Assembly: GCA_942492635.1 (NCBI GenBank)
Contig: CALOFP010000002.1
Span: forward strand, 992,001 to 1,056,000
Origin: CALOFP01 sp942492635
GTDB taxonomy: Bacteria > UBP6 > UBA1177 > CALOFP01
Direction of reading: 5' to 3'
DNA length: 64,000 nucleotides
This document shows, piece after piece, positions 17,510 through 26,309 of the stretch. The notes beneath the pieces are model-generated. The model ran no database searches and was not told where the DNA came from. It was given only the letters and a program-made list of their open reading frames with translations. The number at the start of each line of letters is the position of its first letter. Position 1 is the first letter of the stretch. Both the position numbers and the translations under genes were made by a program.

Positions 17510-18754
17510 TCAGACGCTGAGTTCACCTTCGGCTCTCAGCTTTCCTGCCTTTTCAAGAAAGAGGTGGATGTCGTCGGCTGTCACGGTGACGTTATCCTTG
17601 TTTTCAGCAGATTGAAGTTCCTGCTGAAGTGGTGAAATTGTATCCCTGATAACCTGTTCCAGTTCTTCGGGAATTACCTCCGTGATGTGGAATGAGAGGT
17701 AGTCGACTATCTCTTCAAGCATGCCGATATGGAGGGCTGCCTGCGGTGAAACTATATGTGCAGTCACGTTTTTCAGGAACGGTAGGATATTTCCTGCTAG
17801 GACAAGGGTGTCTGATAGTTTGGCCGTGTCCTTTGCCTGCATGGAAATCAGAATCTGATTGAGAACCATAACTGCTATGGTGAGATCTCTAGCTCTCGTG
17901 TTGTCAAGTTGGGTTTCGGCCGAGGTCGGTAGAAAAATAGAGGCGATTTCAGAAAGGATGTGCCTGCAGTTGAGTTGATCTTTTTCCGGCCATTTTTCAA
18001 CCTCGTCCTTCAGTTCCATAATCTTCTGCGCAATCAGGGAAAAGGAGACTATCTCACGGAGTTCCACAACCATCTGTTCGATGGAGTTGTGGTGGGCAGC
18101 GTCTTCGGAACGCTCTTCCTTGAGTACTGCATCGAACTTTTGAATAAGTGTTTTTCTAACCTTAATCCGATCCTCTCCCAGCAGTATCGGTTTTATCTCC
18201 TCATACCATGCAAGGTAGTCCATCAACTTTACCAGGGCGGGGCTGAATCTTGCCGACAGATAGCGTGCAACCAGTGTGGTGTAGTGTCCCCGAAGGAGTA
18301 GAAGAGGATCAATTGTACGGTGATCCATTGGGTAGAGAACCTGCATGTGTTCCACTGAGCTTATGAACAGGTAGCTGGGGATGAAGTGGGGAAGCCTTTT
18401 GTCTATCAGGTTGATGGTGTGGGTAACAATGTGATGAAAGGCCTTCATCTCTTCCCTTACGTAGGCGAACTCTTCCTTCGGAATCTTGCTGTAGATCTTT
18501 CGGATCTGGGAGTTATACTTTTCGAAAATCGGACGAAGTATGTGCTGGATATTCTTCTCAGCTCTCTCCTTAGGAGCCTTAAGAAGCGACTCAGTGAGGT
18601 GGATGGCGTAGTCCAGAAGCACCCAGAACCTGGGATGAATGTTGAGCGTGGCCGATATTTCCTCCTTCTGCCGCCAGATGTAGGGCAGAAGCTTTTCCCT
18701 GTCGAAATTGTTCAGTTCCCCGATCTTCCCCAACGCTTCATAGTACTTTTTCAA
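17510..18754 (-). CDS. Hypothetical all-helical cytoplasmic protein downstream of ruvB
   Basis: 414 residues without signal peptide, membrane segment or recognised domain. Composition and heptad spacing suggest an all-alpha protein. Conserved-looking points include HPRFWVLLDYAIHLTESLL, a His/aromatic segment near residues 105-150, and YPMDHRTIDPLLLLRGHY. The start is TTG at 18754, whose last bases form the ruvB stop (TTGA overlap), so it is translated by coupling to ruvB. Position at the end of yebC-ruvC-ruvA-ruvB suggests a role linked to Holliday junction processing, or a simple passenger of the operon. I do not recognise it. Confidence 0.7.
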   Translation of the reverse strand: MKKYYEALGKIGELNNFDREKLLPYIWRQKEEISATLNIHPRFWVLLDYAIHLTESLLKAPKERAEKNIQHILRPIFEKYNSQIRKIYSKIPKEEFAYVREEMKAFHHIVTHTINLIDKRLPHFIPSYLFISSVEHMQVLYPMDHRTIDPLLLLRGHYTTLVARYLSARFSPALVKLMDYLAWYEEIKPILLGEDRIKVRKTLIQKFDAVLKEERSEDAAHHNSIEQMVVELREIVSFSLIAQKIMELKDEVEKWPEKDQLNCRHILSEIASIFLPTSAETQLDNTRARDLTIAVMVLNQILISMQAKDTAKLSDTLVLAGNILPFLKNVTAHIVSPQAALHIGMLEEIVDYLSFHITEVIPEELEQVIRDTISPLQQELQSAENKDNVTVTADDIHLFLEKAGKLRAEGELSV

Positions 18755-19767
18755 AGCCCTTTCTCCTCGGCAGGATGGTTAAGTCCGAATTTGTTGAATG
18801 CCCTCTTGGTCGCCACTCTGCCCTTCATTGTGCGGGCGATAAAACCTGTTTTGATGAGGTAAGGTTCGTACACCTCCTCGATTGTCCTTCTCTCGTCGCT
18901 CACGGCTGCCGCTATGGAGTCGATTCCCACGGGACCGCCTCCGAACATTTCGATTATCGTTTTCAGGATGGTGAGGTCCATGTGATCCAGACCGTCTTCG
19001 TCGATCTCCATTCTGTCGAGAGCGTACCTTGCTATTTTGAGATCGATGCTCCCGTCTCCCTTGACTTCGGCGAAATCACGAACGCGTCGAAGTATCCGAT
19101 TCGCAATACGAGGGGTACCTCGACTCCTTCTTGCGATTTCATAGGAACCTTCGTCCGATATTGGAACTCCGAGAATTTCGGAGGATCTGGTTACGATCGC
19201 CTGGAGCTCGTCCACACTGTAGTACTCCATGCGGAATGTTATCTGGAACCTGTCGCGAAGAGGGGATGAAAGAGATCCTGTTTTCGTAGTCGCACCTACC
19301 AGCGTGAAGGGTTGAAGCGGAAGTCTCATGCTCCTCGCGTGGGCACCTTCTCCAAGAACGATGTCGAAGTAGAAATCCTCCATTGCGCTGTAGAGACTCT
19401 CTTCCACGGAGGCGTTGAGCCTGTGGATCTCATCGATGAAGAAGATGTCGTTCTCGCCGAGGTTTGTGAGAAGACCAGCCAGGTCCCCCTTTTTTTCAAG
19501 AGCCGGACCACTTGTGACGTGAATGTTGACATCAAGCTCGTTGGCCACAATGGATGAGAGCGTTGTCTTTCCCAGTCCCGGAGGGCCCGCGAGAAGAATG
19601 TGGTCAAGGGGGCGATTCTTTCTCTTTGCCGCCTCAAGATAGATCTGGATGTTGTCCACAACCTTGCGCTGTCCTACGTAGTCGTCCAGAGTCTGGGGAC
19701 GGAGCCTGGTCTCTATTCCTGTATCCGTTTCGAATGCCTGCTGTTCTACAATTCTCTCGTCACTCAT
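18751..19767 (-). CDS. ruvB: RuvB, Holliday junction branch-migration ATPase
   Basis: 338 residues, the usual RuvB length. It begins with the typical LRPQTLDDYVGQ segment, then Walker A AGPPGLGKTT, Walker B FIDEIHRL, sensor 1 GATTKTG, the arginine-finger region SSPLRDRF and the C-terminal winged-helix domain with GGGPVGIDSIAA. It forms the hexameric motor that, with RuvA, drives branch migration of recombination intermediates. The ATG follows the ruvA stop by one base; the stop overlaps the TTG of the next gene. Confidence 0.98.
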   Translation of the reverse strand: MSDERIVEQQAFETDTGIETRLRPQTLDDYVGQRKVVDNIQIYLEAAKRKNRPLDHILLAGPPGLGKTTLSSIVANELDVNIHVTSGPALEKKGDLAGLLTNLGENDIFFIDEIHRLNASVEESLYSAMEDFYFDIVLGEGAHARSMRLPLQPFTLVGATTKTGSLSSPLRDRFQITFRMEYYSVDELQAIVTRSSEILGVPISDEGSYEIARRSRGTPRIANRILRRVRDFAEVKGDGSIDLKIARYALDRMEIDEDGLDHMDLTILKTIIEMFGGGPVGIDSIAAAVSDERRTIEEVYEPYLIKTGFIARTMKGRVATKRAFNKFGLNHPAEEKGL

Positions 19768-19768
19768 T

Positions 19769-20371
19769 TTACTTCTCGTTAATGATCTTAAGGGCCGATC
19801 TTACAATCTCTTCCGGTCGCATTCCTTCCTTCATATCGATCTTTCCTATGGCTCGCCTGATCTGGGATTTTGTGTAGCCCAGAGCCAGAAGACCCGATTC
19901 GGCTTCCTGGATGTGGTGAGCCGTAATCGAATCCACGTTTACTGACGGAGCGGAGACATCGAAACCTATTGATTCCACCTTGTCCTTTAGTTCGATTATT
20001 ATCTTTTCCGCCGTCTTCTTGCCGATTCCGGGAATATTCTTAAAGAATGTCGGATCGTTGGATACGATAGCTCCGACTATCTCTCCGGCTGATGCGGCTG
20101 AAAGAGTCGCGAGCGCCAGGCGTGGACCCACTTTGTTCACATCTATGAGAAGAAGGAAAAGTTCCATATCCCTTTCAGTTGAAAAACCGAAAAGGTTGAA
20201 TGCGTCTTCCCTGATCTGGGGATGTATGAAAAAAGAGCACTCTTCCCCTACAAGGGCGCCGCCGAGTGAGGGACCGGTCAGGTAGACTCTGTAGCCTACG
20301 CCGCCCGATGTGAGAATAACTGCAGAGCGGTCGTTTTTAGATAAAACTTTTCCTTTGATATATCCGATCAT
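19769..20371 (-). CDS. ruvA: RuvA, Holliday junction DNA-binding subunit
   Basis: 200 residues, starting with MIGYIKGKVL as in most RuvA proteins. Domain I is an OB fold, domain II has the helix-hairpin-helix motif NIPGIGKKTAEKI, and the C-terminal domain III (LLALGYTKSQIRRAI) contacts RuvB. It binds four-way junctions as a tetramer and recruits RuvB. It sits between ruvC (3-base gap) and ruvB (1-base gap). Confidence 0.98.
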   Translation of the reverse strand: MIGYIKGKVLSKNDRSAVILTSGGVGYRVYLTGPSLGGALVGEECSFFIHPQIREDAFNLFGFSTERDMELFLLLIDVNKVGPRLALATLSAASAGEIVGAIVSNDPTFFKNIPGIGKKTAEKIIIELKDKVESIGFDVSAPSVNVDSITAHHIQEAESGLLALGYTKSQIRRAIGKIDMKEGMRPEEIVRSALKIINEK

Positions 20372-20374
20372 TTT

Positions 20375-20857
20375 TTACACCGAAAATGCATGGGTTATTG
20401 CTATGGCGAGTGCATCTGAAGCGTCTTCCTGAGCGAGTTCAGGGAGTTTGAGAAGCATTTTAACCATATGCTGAATCTGGACCTTATCTGCACGTCCGCT
20501 GCCGGCTACACTCTTCTTGACCCTGGTCGGGGTGTACTCAAAGAGCGGACAGTTTGAGAGAACTGCAGCCGACATTACCGCTCCCCTTATGTGGCCCAGT
20601 TTGAGAGCCGACTGTGCGTTCTTTGCTATAAAGATATCTTCAAGGGCGATACAGTCCGGCTTGTATTGCTTTATCAGTTCGTAAAGACCTTCGAAGATGA
20701 ATGCTACACGGTCCTTGAAATCCATTCCCCTCGGCGGGGCGACAAGGCCGTTTTCTATGTGAGTGAGCATCTGCCCGGAACAGCGAATAAAACCGAATCC
20801 CGTTTTAATGCTGCCCGGGTCTATGCCCATTATGATTATTGGGGACCTTGGAGCCAA
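20375..20857 (-). CDS. ruvC: RuvC, Holliday junction resolvase
   Basis: About 160 residues with the RNase H-like fold: MGIDPGSIKTGFG carries the first catalytic Asp, ALEDIFIAKNAQSALKLG the Glu, and ASDALAIAITHA the C-terminal acidic pair. It resolves junctions processed by RuvAB. Start choice: the first ATG in the core (20830) would remove the first beta strand (IIIMGID), while the longer frame up to 20926 runs deep into yebC. I prefer TTG at 20857, four bases after the yebC stop, which gives a normal family length. The start remains uncertain. Confidence 0.9.
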   Translation of the reverse strand: MAPRSPIIIMGIDPGSIKTGFGFIRCSGQMLTHIENGLVAPPRGMDFKDRVAFIFEGLYELIKQYKPDCIALEDIFIAKNAQSALKLGHIRGAVMSAAVLSNCPLFEYTPTRVKKSVAGSGRADKVQIQHMVKMLLKLPELAQEDASDALAIAITHAFSV

Positions 20858-20861
20858 AGAG

Positions 20862-21605
20862 TTAGCTCTCTGTGATGCTTGAGAAGTCGATGTCGTAATT
20901 TGCGAAGACGTCCTGTGTGTCGTCACAGTCGTCGAGAGCTTCCATCATTCTGAGAACCTGCTCTGCAACCTTTCCTTCGACCTTCACGAGGTTCTGGGGA
21001 ACGCGGGCAAGCTTGCTCTCTTCAATCTGAATTCCAGCCTTCTCGATAGCCTCGTTAACAACGTAGAGATCTGTCATGTCCGTGAGAACTTCCCATACCG
21101 GATCGCTGTCGACAACATCTTCAGCACCGGCCTCCAGAGCGATATCCATAAGCTGTTCTTCGGTTGCGTTTTCCTTCTTGATGATGATCTGTCCCTTGCG
21201 ATCGAACATCCAGCCCACACATCCGTTTTCTCCCAGGTTTCCGCCTGATTTGGAGAAAATTCTTCTGATCTCGGCAACTGTACGGTTTCTGTTGTCGGTT
21301 GTAGCCTCAACGATAACAGCAACTCCACCGGGTCCGTATCCTTCGTATACGATCTCCTCGTAGTTAACACCTTCAAGTTCACCTGTACCCTTTTTGATGG
21401 CACGGGTTACGTTGTCCATAGGCATGTTGGCCGCCTTTGCAGCCTGAACGGCGGTACGAAGACGGGGGTTGCCGTCGACATCTCCGCCACCCGCCTTAGC
21501 AGCGATGGTGATTTCCTTGATAAGTTTGGTGAATATTTTACCTCTTTTTGCATCTGCAGCACCCTTTTTGTGCTTAATCGTGCTCCATTTATTATGTCCT
21601 GACAT
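20862..21605 (-). CDS. yebC: YebC/PmpR/TACO1 family protein
   Basis: 247 residues, starting MSGHNKWSTIKHKKGAADAK, the invariant N-terminus of this family, and containing the YEGYGPGGVAV and NLGENGCVGWMF motifs. Members act as DNA-binding regulators or, as shown for some, as ribosome-associated factors that help translation of proline-rich stretches. GGAGG lies seven bases upstream of the ATG. It is the first gene of yebC-ruvC-ruvA-ruvB, a common arrangement in many bacteria, and is divergent from glgA. Confidence 0.97.
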   Translation of the reverse strand: MSGHNKWSTIKHKKGAADAKRGKIFTKLIKEITIAAKAGGGDVDGNPRLRTAVQAAKAANMPMDNVTRAIKKGTGELEGVNYEEIVYEGYGPGGVAVIVEATTDNRNRTVAEIRRIFSKSGGNLGENGCVGWMFDRKGQIIIKKENATEEQLMDIALEAGAEDVVDSDPVWEVLTDMTDLYVVNEAIEKAGIQIEESKLARVPQNLVKVEGKVAEQVLRMMEALDDCDDTQDVFANYDIDFSSITES

Positions 21606-21772
21606 AAAAATCCTCCATATTAAGTGTTAATATCAAAAAAACTCAGGGTTAATTATCATACAAAGCTAGTCAATTCAAGTTTTTTATACATAATCAGGCG
21701 TAAGTGAAAAAATTGACTAAACGATTTTTATACTATATCAATAACCAGAATCAACAGTTTTCAGAGGTTTTT

Positions 21773-23233
21773 ATGGAGAGAAGAAAGATACTCTTTGCAG
21801 CCTCCGAGATGTCCCCTTTTGCAAAGACAGGCGGGCTCGCCGATGTGATCGGATCACTTCCCCCCGAACTGAGTGACAGATACGAGATTTCGGTAGTTCT
21901 TCCGCTATACAGCACCATCGACCGCAAGGGTTACGGAATAAGACGAAACGGAGAGAGTTTCATGGTGCCTGTTTCAAAAAGGGAGGAGATGGCGGATGTC
22001 TGGACAACGGAAGCCGCAGATGGCAGGGTCAGGGTCTACTTCATATGGAATCACTTTTTCGAAAGAGACGGGCTATATGGAAACGCGGGCGGTGATTTTC
22101 CTGACAACTCGGAACGTTTCGTCTTTTTCTCTCGAGCCGTTCTCGAACTGGCTCGAAGAGAGATCAATCCAGATATTATTCATTGCAACGACTGGCAGAC
22201 GGCTCTTGTCCCCCTCTACCTCAAAGAGGTTTACCATCCGGAAGGGGATCTAATGAATGTGAAAACGGTCTTGACCATCCACAATCTCGGTTACCAGGGA
22301 CGATTCTGGTCCTACGATCTTCACATTCTCAACCTCGGCTGGGAGATATTTACTCCCGAGAAACTGGAGTTCTACAACGACCTGAACTTCCTGAAAGGTG
22401 GTATTGTCTACGCCGACAGGCTGACGACCGTAAGCAGACGTTACGCCGAGGAGATCAAAACAGAGGAATTCGGTCACGGGCTTGAAGGCGTACTTCTTCA
22501 CCACGCTGATAAGCTGACGGGGATTGTCAACGGAGTCGATACCTCCATATGGAATCCCGAAACCGATACGATGCTCCCTTTCAACTATTCAAAGAACGAT
22601 CTGTCGGGAAAGAAGATGAATCGTCTGGCTCTTCTCGAACACGCCGGTCTCGATGAAAAATCGATTCCGATTTTCGGCATTGTCTCGAGGTTAAGCGCTC
22701 AGAAGGGGTTTGACATTCTACCCGATGCACTCAGGCCCTTTCTTGAAAAAGGGGAGATAAACCTCGTTCTTCTTGGAAACGGTGAAAAAAGGTTCATGAG
22801 AATGATGAGGGAGCTTGAACAGGAATTTCCGGATAACGTCAGCCTGTTTATCCGTTTTGACGAGGAGATGGCCCATCTTATCGAGGCCGGAGCTGACTTT
22901 TTTCTCATGCCGTCCCACTACGAGCCCTGCGGTTTGAATCAGATGTACAGCATGCTCTACGGAACACTTCCCATTGTTAGAAAGACTGGCGGACTTGACG
23001 ATACAGTTGTGGATCAAAGTGAAGATGGTTCTGCCCCGACCGGTTTTAAATTCGAAGATTACACGAGTGATGCTCTCTCGGAGAAAATTACCCAGGCCGT
23101 CGACCTTTTCCATTCGGAAGGGGAGCTCTACGGACGGATGGTAAAAAACGCGATGGACCAGGATTTCAGCTGGCATCACGCATCCATCTCCTATTCAAAA
23201 CTCTATGATCATCTTATCAAGGAAAGTTTATGA
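21773..23233 (+). CDS. glgA: Glycogen synthase (ADP-glucose type, GT5)
   Basis: 486 residues from ATG 21773 (RBS-like CAGAGG upstream). Upstream in-frame codons to 21704 look non-coding, and the family start (RKILFAASEMSPFAKTGG) follows directly. KTGGLADVIGSLP is the nucleotide-sugar binding loop of starch/glycogen synthases; the C-terminal lobe has FGIVSRLSAQKGFD and PSHYEPCGLNQMYSM with the catalytic Glu. It extends alpha-1,4-glucan chains from ADP-glucose. Its stop overlaps the next gene by four bases (ATGA), so glycogen synthesis shares a transcript with two secreted proteins of unknown role. Confidence 0.95.
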   Translation: MERRKILFAASEMSPFAKTGGLADVIGSLPPELSDRYEISVVLPLYSTIDRKGYGIRRNGESFMVPVSKREEMADVWTTEAADGRVRVYFIWNHFFERDGLYGNAGGDFPDNSERFVFFSRAVLELARREINPDIIHCNDWQTALVPLYLKEVYHPEGDLMNVKTVLTIHNLGYQGRFWSYDLHILNLGWEIFTPEKLEFYNDLNFLKGGIVYADRLTTVSRRYAEEIKTEEFGHGLEGVLLHHADKLTGIVNGVDTSIWNPETDTMLPFNYSKNDLSGKKMNRLALLEHAGLDEKSIPIFGIVSRLSAQKGFDILPDALRPFLEKGEINLVLLGNGEKRFMRMMRELEQEFPDNVSLFIRFDEEMAHLIEAGADFFLMPSHYEPCGLNQMYSMLYGTLPIVRKTGGLDDTVVDQSEDGSAPTGFKFEDYTSDALSEKITQAVDLFHSEGELYGRMVKNAMDQDFSWHHASISYSKLYDHLIKESL

Positions 23234-24015
23234 AAAAAATCGTTCTGGTAATTCTCTTTATTTTCACAGTTTCACCCATTTTTGCTTCCCGAGGTCGGAA
23301 TGTTACGGAAAAGGTCGGTTCGGGCACTGTGGATTGGACAGACGGCATTCTTCGAACCACAGGCAGCGCAGCCCCATCCCTCGGTCATCGTAATGTACAG
23401 GTTGGCCGTCTCGACGCGAGAAAAAGGGCCATGATCAATGCACGCCGAAAAATGAGTGAGCTGATAAGGTCACTTAGAATAAGCGGTAAAAAGAGAGTGT
23501 CGGACATTTTTCACAGTTCGGCAGAATTGGATGAAAAGGTATCGGCTGTTCTGGAGAAGATGAATTTACGAAACACGAAGTACTACAGCGACGGCAGTGT
23601 GGATCTTTCTGTGGAGATTTCCATTTCCGAAGTTGCCGAAGTCGTCGATCAGGAGCGTGAGAATTTACCTGTAAAAAGGGAAGTGTCGAATCAAGAAGAT
23701 ACCGTTGTGTTTGATGCCCGGGGACGATCGATAAAGCCCGCCCTTTTTCCATCGATATTATCCGAAGCCGGCAGTTCGATCTTCGATCAGTCACTCTCCT
23801 CGGGGAACAACAACGTGACTTTTAGTAGAGCCTGCTACGTCCGGGGTGTCGGTCAGGTTAAGCGAGTACTCGAGGGCAACTCCTTTCGACTGGTCAAAGT
23901 AAAGTCAACCGGGGATGGAAGTGCTCTGGTAGTTTCCGATGAGGAAGCTGAGAAGGTAAGGAAAGATATTAAGGAGAGCTCTCTCCGGACGGGTGGAATC
24001 GTAATTCTTTTCTGA
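23230..24015 (+). CDS. Secreted LPP20-like protein
   Basis: 261 residues with a Sec signal peptide (about residues 1-20, cleavage after PIFA). The mature part begins with the layout typical of LPP20/FlgT-N domains: a GSGTVDWTDGILRTTGS strand pair, then an Arg/Ala-rich helix (DARKRAMINARRKMSELI), then further strands (KYYSDGSVDLSVEISI). The C-terminal half after residue 160 ends with a beta-rich segment with RSIKPALFPSILSEAGS. It is predicted to be periplasmic. It overlaps glgA by four bases and lies nine bases before another protein of similar style. Domain identity is by pattern only; the function is unknown. Confidence 0.65.
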   Translation: MKKIVLVILFIFTVSPIFASRGRNVTEKVGSGTVDWTDGILRTTGSAAPSLGHRNVQVGRLDARKRAMINARRKMSELIRSLRISGKKRVSDIFHSSAELDEKVSAVLEKMNLRNTKYYSDGSVDLSVEISISEVAEVVDQERENLPVKREVSNQEDTVVFDARGRSIKPALFPSILSEAGSSIFDQSLSSGNNNVTFSRACYVRGVGQVKRVLEGNSFRLVKVKSTGDGSALVVSDEEAEKVRKDIKESSLRTGGIVILF

Positions 24016-24024
24016 GGGGAGGCC

Positions 24025-25137
24025 ATGAGGGGAACATTTTCCCTTTTTCTACTTCTACTCTTTTTTAATACGGAACTGAAGGCAGTCAAGGTGACCTCCG
24101 AAGGTTTCGCTTCATTTCCCTCGAAAAACGATCTTAGAAAAGCCGAACTGGATGCTTCTGAAAGGGCTTTGATCAGATATCTGGGTAATCGTCTGTCGCC
24201 GATTTTTCTGATCCGCTCCTATGGAGATGTCCGTAGCACATTTCTGGAAAATGTTGAAAAGTATGTTGAAATTGAAAAAGTAGTTGATAAAAAAGTTGAA
24301 TCAGGCATTCTGATAGCGAAACTGTTCGTTAATATCCGAGATGATCTTGTGGAAAGCAGCATCAGCAGGCTTTTTTTCGGAGAGAAAATGAGAGGCGGCC
24401 GGAGCGCATTCGTAATGATCTCGGAAAGAGATGGGAACGGAATGTGGCGGTGTATGACAACCGGAAGTTCCGATTCATCTGTATCCAAGGACGAGATTTT
24501 ACGGGAGTTGAAGATTCAGGGGTATGAAGCGATACCCTATCCTGATGGAATCGACAATCCAGCTCTTTCCGAATGCCCCGCCCTGTTTCTATCCGGAGAT
24601 GAATTTTCTCTGCCGTTATCTTCCCCGGAAATTGTGTTTTCCGGAAAATCGTGGATAAGTGAGGGCGCACACCTTTTTCCCGTCGGAAAATTTTCCATGC
24701 GGGCGACACTTGTTCTTGAAGTGCTTGACCTGAACAGTTCGAAAGCTGCCGTCGTAACCGGAAGAGGTTCGTTTCTTGGAGACGATCCGGTGTCGGCCGG
24801 TCGAGAGGCGATGAAAAAGGCGACGCGAAGAGCGATTGAATCCGTTTTTTTTGAACTGCATGGAAAGGGAGATGAAATTCCGGAAGACATGGTCTATGTA
24901 GAATTTTTCGGGAAGGGTGGAAAATCGTCACAGTTCAGATTCGAAAAGTTCCTGAGACAGTCTGCCGGGACGGACAGAGTTCTCCATCTTGCAGAAAGCG
25001 GGAAGTGGGCGCTCTACATCGTATCCTCCCCCGGAGGCGAAGGGACACTCGGCAGCCATCTGAAAAGAGGGGGATACAGGGTCTGTCAAAAGCAGAAACG
25101 GACAGTGGTGACAGAACAACACAGCAAAGGAGACTAG
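24025..25137 (+). CDS. Secreted protein with LPP20/FlgT-N-like domain
   Basis: 370 residues with a signal peptide (about 1-19, cleavage after ELKA). Residues 22-115 again resemble the LPP20/FlgT-N fold: SEGFASFPSKNDLRKAELDA followed by ERALIRYLGN and a strand region ESGILIAKLFVNIRDD. The later part (about 130-290) recalls a FlgT-like middle domain with alternating strands. Known FlgT stabilises the flagellar basal body of vibrios, but no flagellar gene is visible here, so I use the name only for the fold. GAGGGGAGG upstream supports the ATG. Together with its neighbour it probably forms a periplasmic pair. Confidence 0.6.
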   Translation: MRGTFSLFLLLLFFNTELKAVKVTSEGFASFPSKNDLRKAELDASERALIRYLGNRLSPIFLIRSYGDVRSTFLENVEKYVEIEKVVDKKVESGILIAKLFVNIRDDLVESSISRLFFGEKMRGGRSAFVMISERDGNGMWRCMTTGSSDSSVSKDEILRELKIQGYEAIPYPDGIDNPALSECPALFLSGDEFSLPLSSPEIVFSGKSWISEGAHLFPVGKFSMRATLVLEVLDLNSSKAAVVTGRGSFLGDDPVSAGREAMKKATRRAIESVFFELHGKGDEIPEDMVYVEFFGKGGKSSQFRFEKFLRQSAGTDRVLHLAESGKWALYIVSSPGGEGTLGSHLKRGGYRVCQKQKRTVVTEQHSKGD

Positions 25138-25139
25138 GA

Positions 25140-26234
25140 TTGGTTACATCGAAATTCAGGCACTTTCTTCTTGAGCGGAAGGGATGGATCCCGCTTCTTT
25201 TTCTTACCATTTTTTTTCTGACAATCATCTTTATGCCGACAATAACAACCATCATATTTTTGAGTTTTTTCTTTTCCTACGCCATAAGTCCTCTTGTGGA
25301 TATGTTGAATAAAAGAGTGCGGTTGCCCAGATGGCTTTCGACGACGCTGATTATGAGCGTACTTTTTTTCCTGATCCTTCTTCTTACCATTGTCGTTCTC
25401 CCTGTGGTCTTCAAGGAGGTGACTGTACTTCTTAGAACTCTTCCGGAAATTTTCGGATCCTTCATAGAGTGGCTCCGGGAGACAGCCGGAAATCTCGGTG
25501 TGGATCTTGGCAGGGAAACCAAGCTTTCAAAGCAGCTGATGCTGGACAGGATCTCGGATTCCGACGGAGTCATGAAGTCCATCACCAACGTCTTCTCGAT
25601 ACTCTTTCAGCAGACCTTTTCAATTCTCGGTTTCTTCGTGAACCTCATCATATTCACAGTCATAAGTTTCTTCACATGCCTCAAGCTGCCGTCTATATAC
25701 GAAAATACAATATCGCTCTTTCCAAAGGAACATCGGGAATCCATGCTCATGTGGCTGAACCGTTTCGACAGGGTATTGAGCGGTTTTATCCGAGGGCAGT
25801 TGACGGTGGGTTTTGTCCTCGGCTCACTTTACGCTCTGGGACTCACTCTCACCGGACTTGAGAACGGTGGAAGTTTCGGTGCTATGATAGGGCTTTTCTG
25901 CATCGTTCCCTACGTGGGGCTCTTTTCCGGGTTTACAATTGTTATGCTCATGGCGCTCAGCAAGGGCGGAGTGCTTCTGCTTCTGAAGGTCGTTTCGGTT
26001 TTTGTGATCATTCAGATATTCGACACTATCTTCATCACCCCGAACATCATGGGACGGAAGGTTGGAATCAGTCCGGTTCTAGTAATAATCGCCCTCTTCG
26101 CAGGTGCTGAGCTTGGAGGGTTCCTCGGAATTCTCGTTGCCGTACCCACATTTGCAATTCTCAAGCTCATCTCGGAGGACATGGTGACCCGCTACAGGGA
26201 TAGCGACTTTTTCAACGGCGACGGAGCCGAATGA
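25140..26234 (+). CDS. AI-2E family transporter (PerM/TqsA-like permease)
   Basis: 364 residues from a TTG start at 25140, supported by AAAGGAG at 25126-25132 and located two bases after the previous stop. The open frame extends to 25005 but overlaps the preceding gene and lacks a ribosome site. Seven to eight membrane helices are visible: two near the N-terminus, a long amphipathic periplasmic or membrane-surface region (about 75-140), and the C-terminal helices with GFVLGSLYALGLTLTG, IGLFCIVPYVGLFSG and GAELGGFLGILVAVP, typical of the family. Family members have been linked to autoinducer-2 export or ion antiport; the substrate here cannot be read. Confidence 0.9.
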   Translation: MVTSKFRHFLLERKGWIPLLFLTIFFLTIIFMPTITTIIFLSFFFSYAISPLVDMLNKRVRLPRWLSTTLIMSVLFFLILLLTIVVLPVVFKEVTVLLRTLPEIFGSFIEWLRETAGNLGVDLGRETKLSKQLMLDRISDSDGVMKSITNVFSILFQQTFSILGFFVNLIIFTVISFFTCLKLPSIYENTISLFPKEHRESMLMWLNRFDRVLSGFIRGQLTVGFVLGSLYALGLTLTGLENGGSFGAMIGLFCIVPYVGLFSGFTIVMLMALSKGGVLLLLKVVSVFVIIQIFDTIFITPNIMGRKVGISPVLVIIALFAGAELGGFLGILVAVPTFAILKLISEDMVTRYRDSDFFNGDGAE

Positions 26235-26249
26235 TGATCCCTTAAAACC

Positions 26250-26277
26250 TTGACTATTTTCCACTCAAACGTAAAAT
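26250..26277 (+). promoter_or_regulatory. Putative promoter of asnS
   Basis: TTGACT at 26250-26255, 16-base spacer, TAAAAT at 26272-26277, 33 bases before the ATG; AGGAGG follows at 26297-26302. Confidence 0.45.
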
Positions 26278-26309
26278 AATGCGGTTCGATTTTTTTAGGA
26301 GGAACCGTA

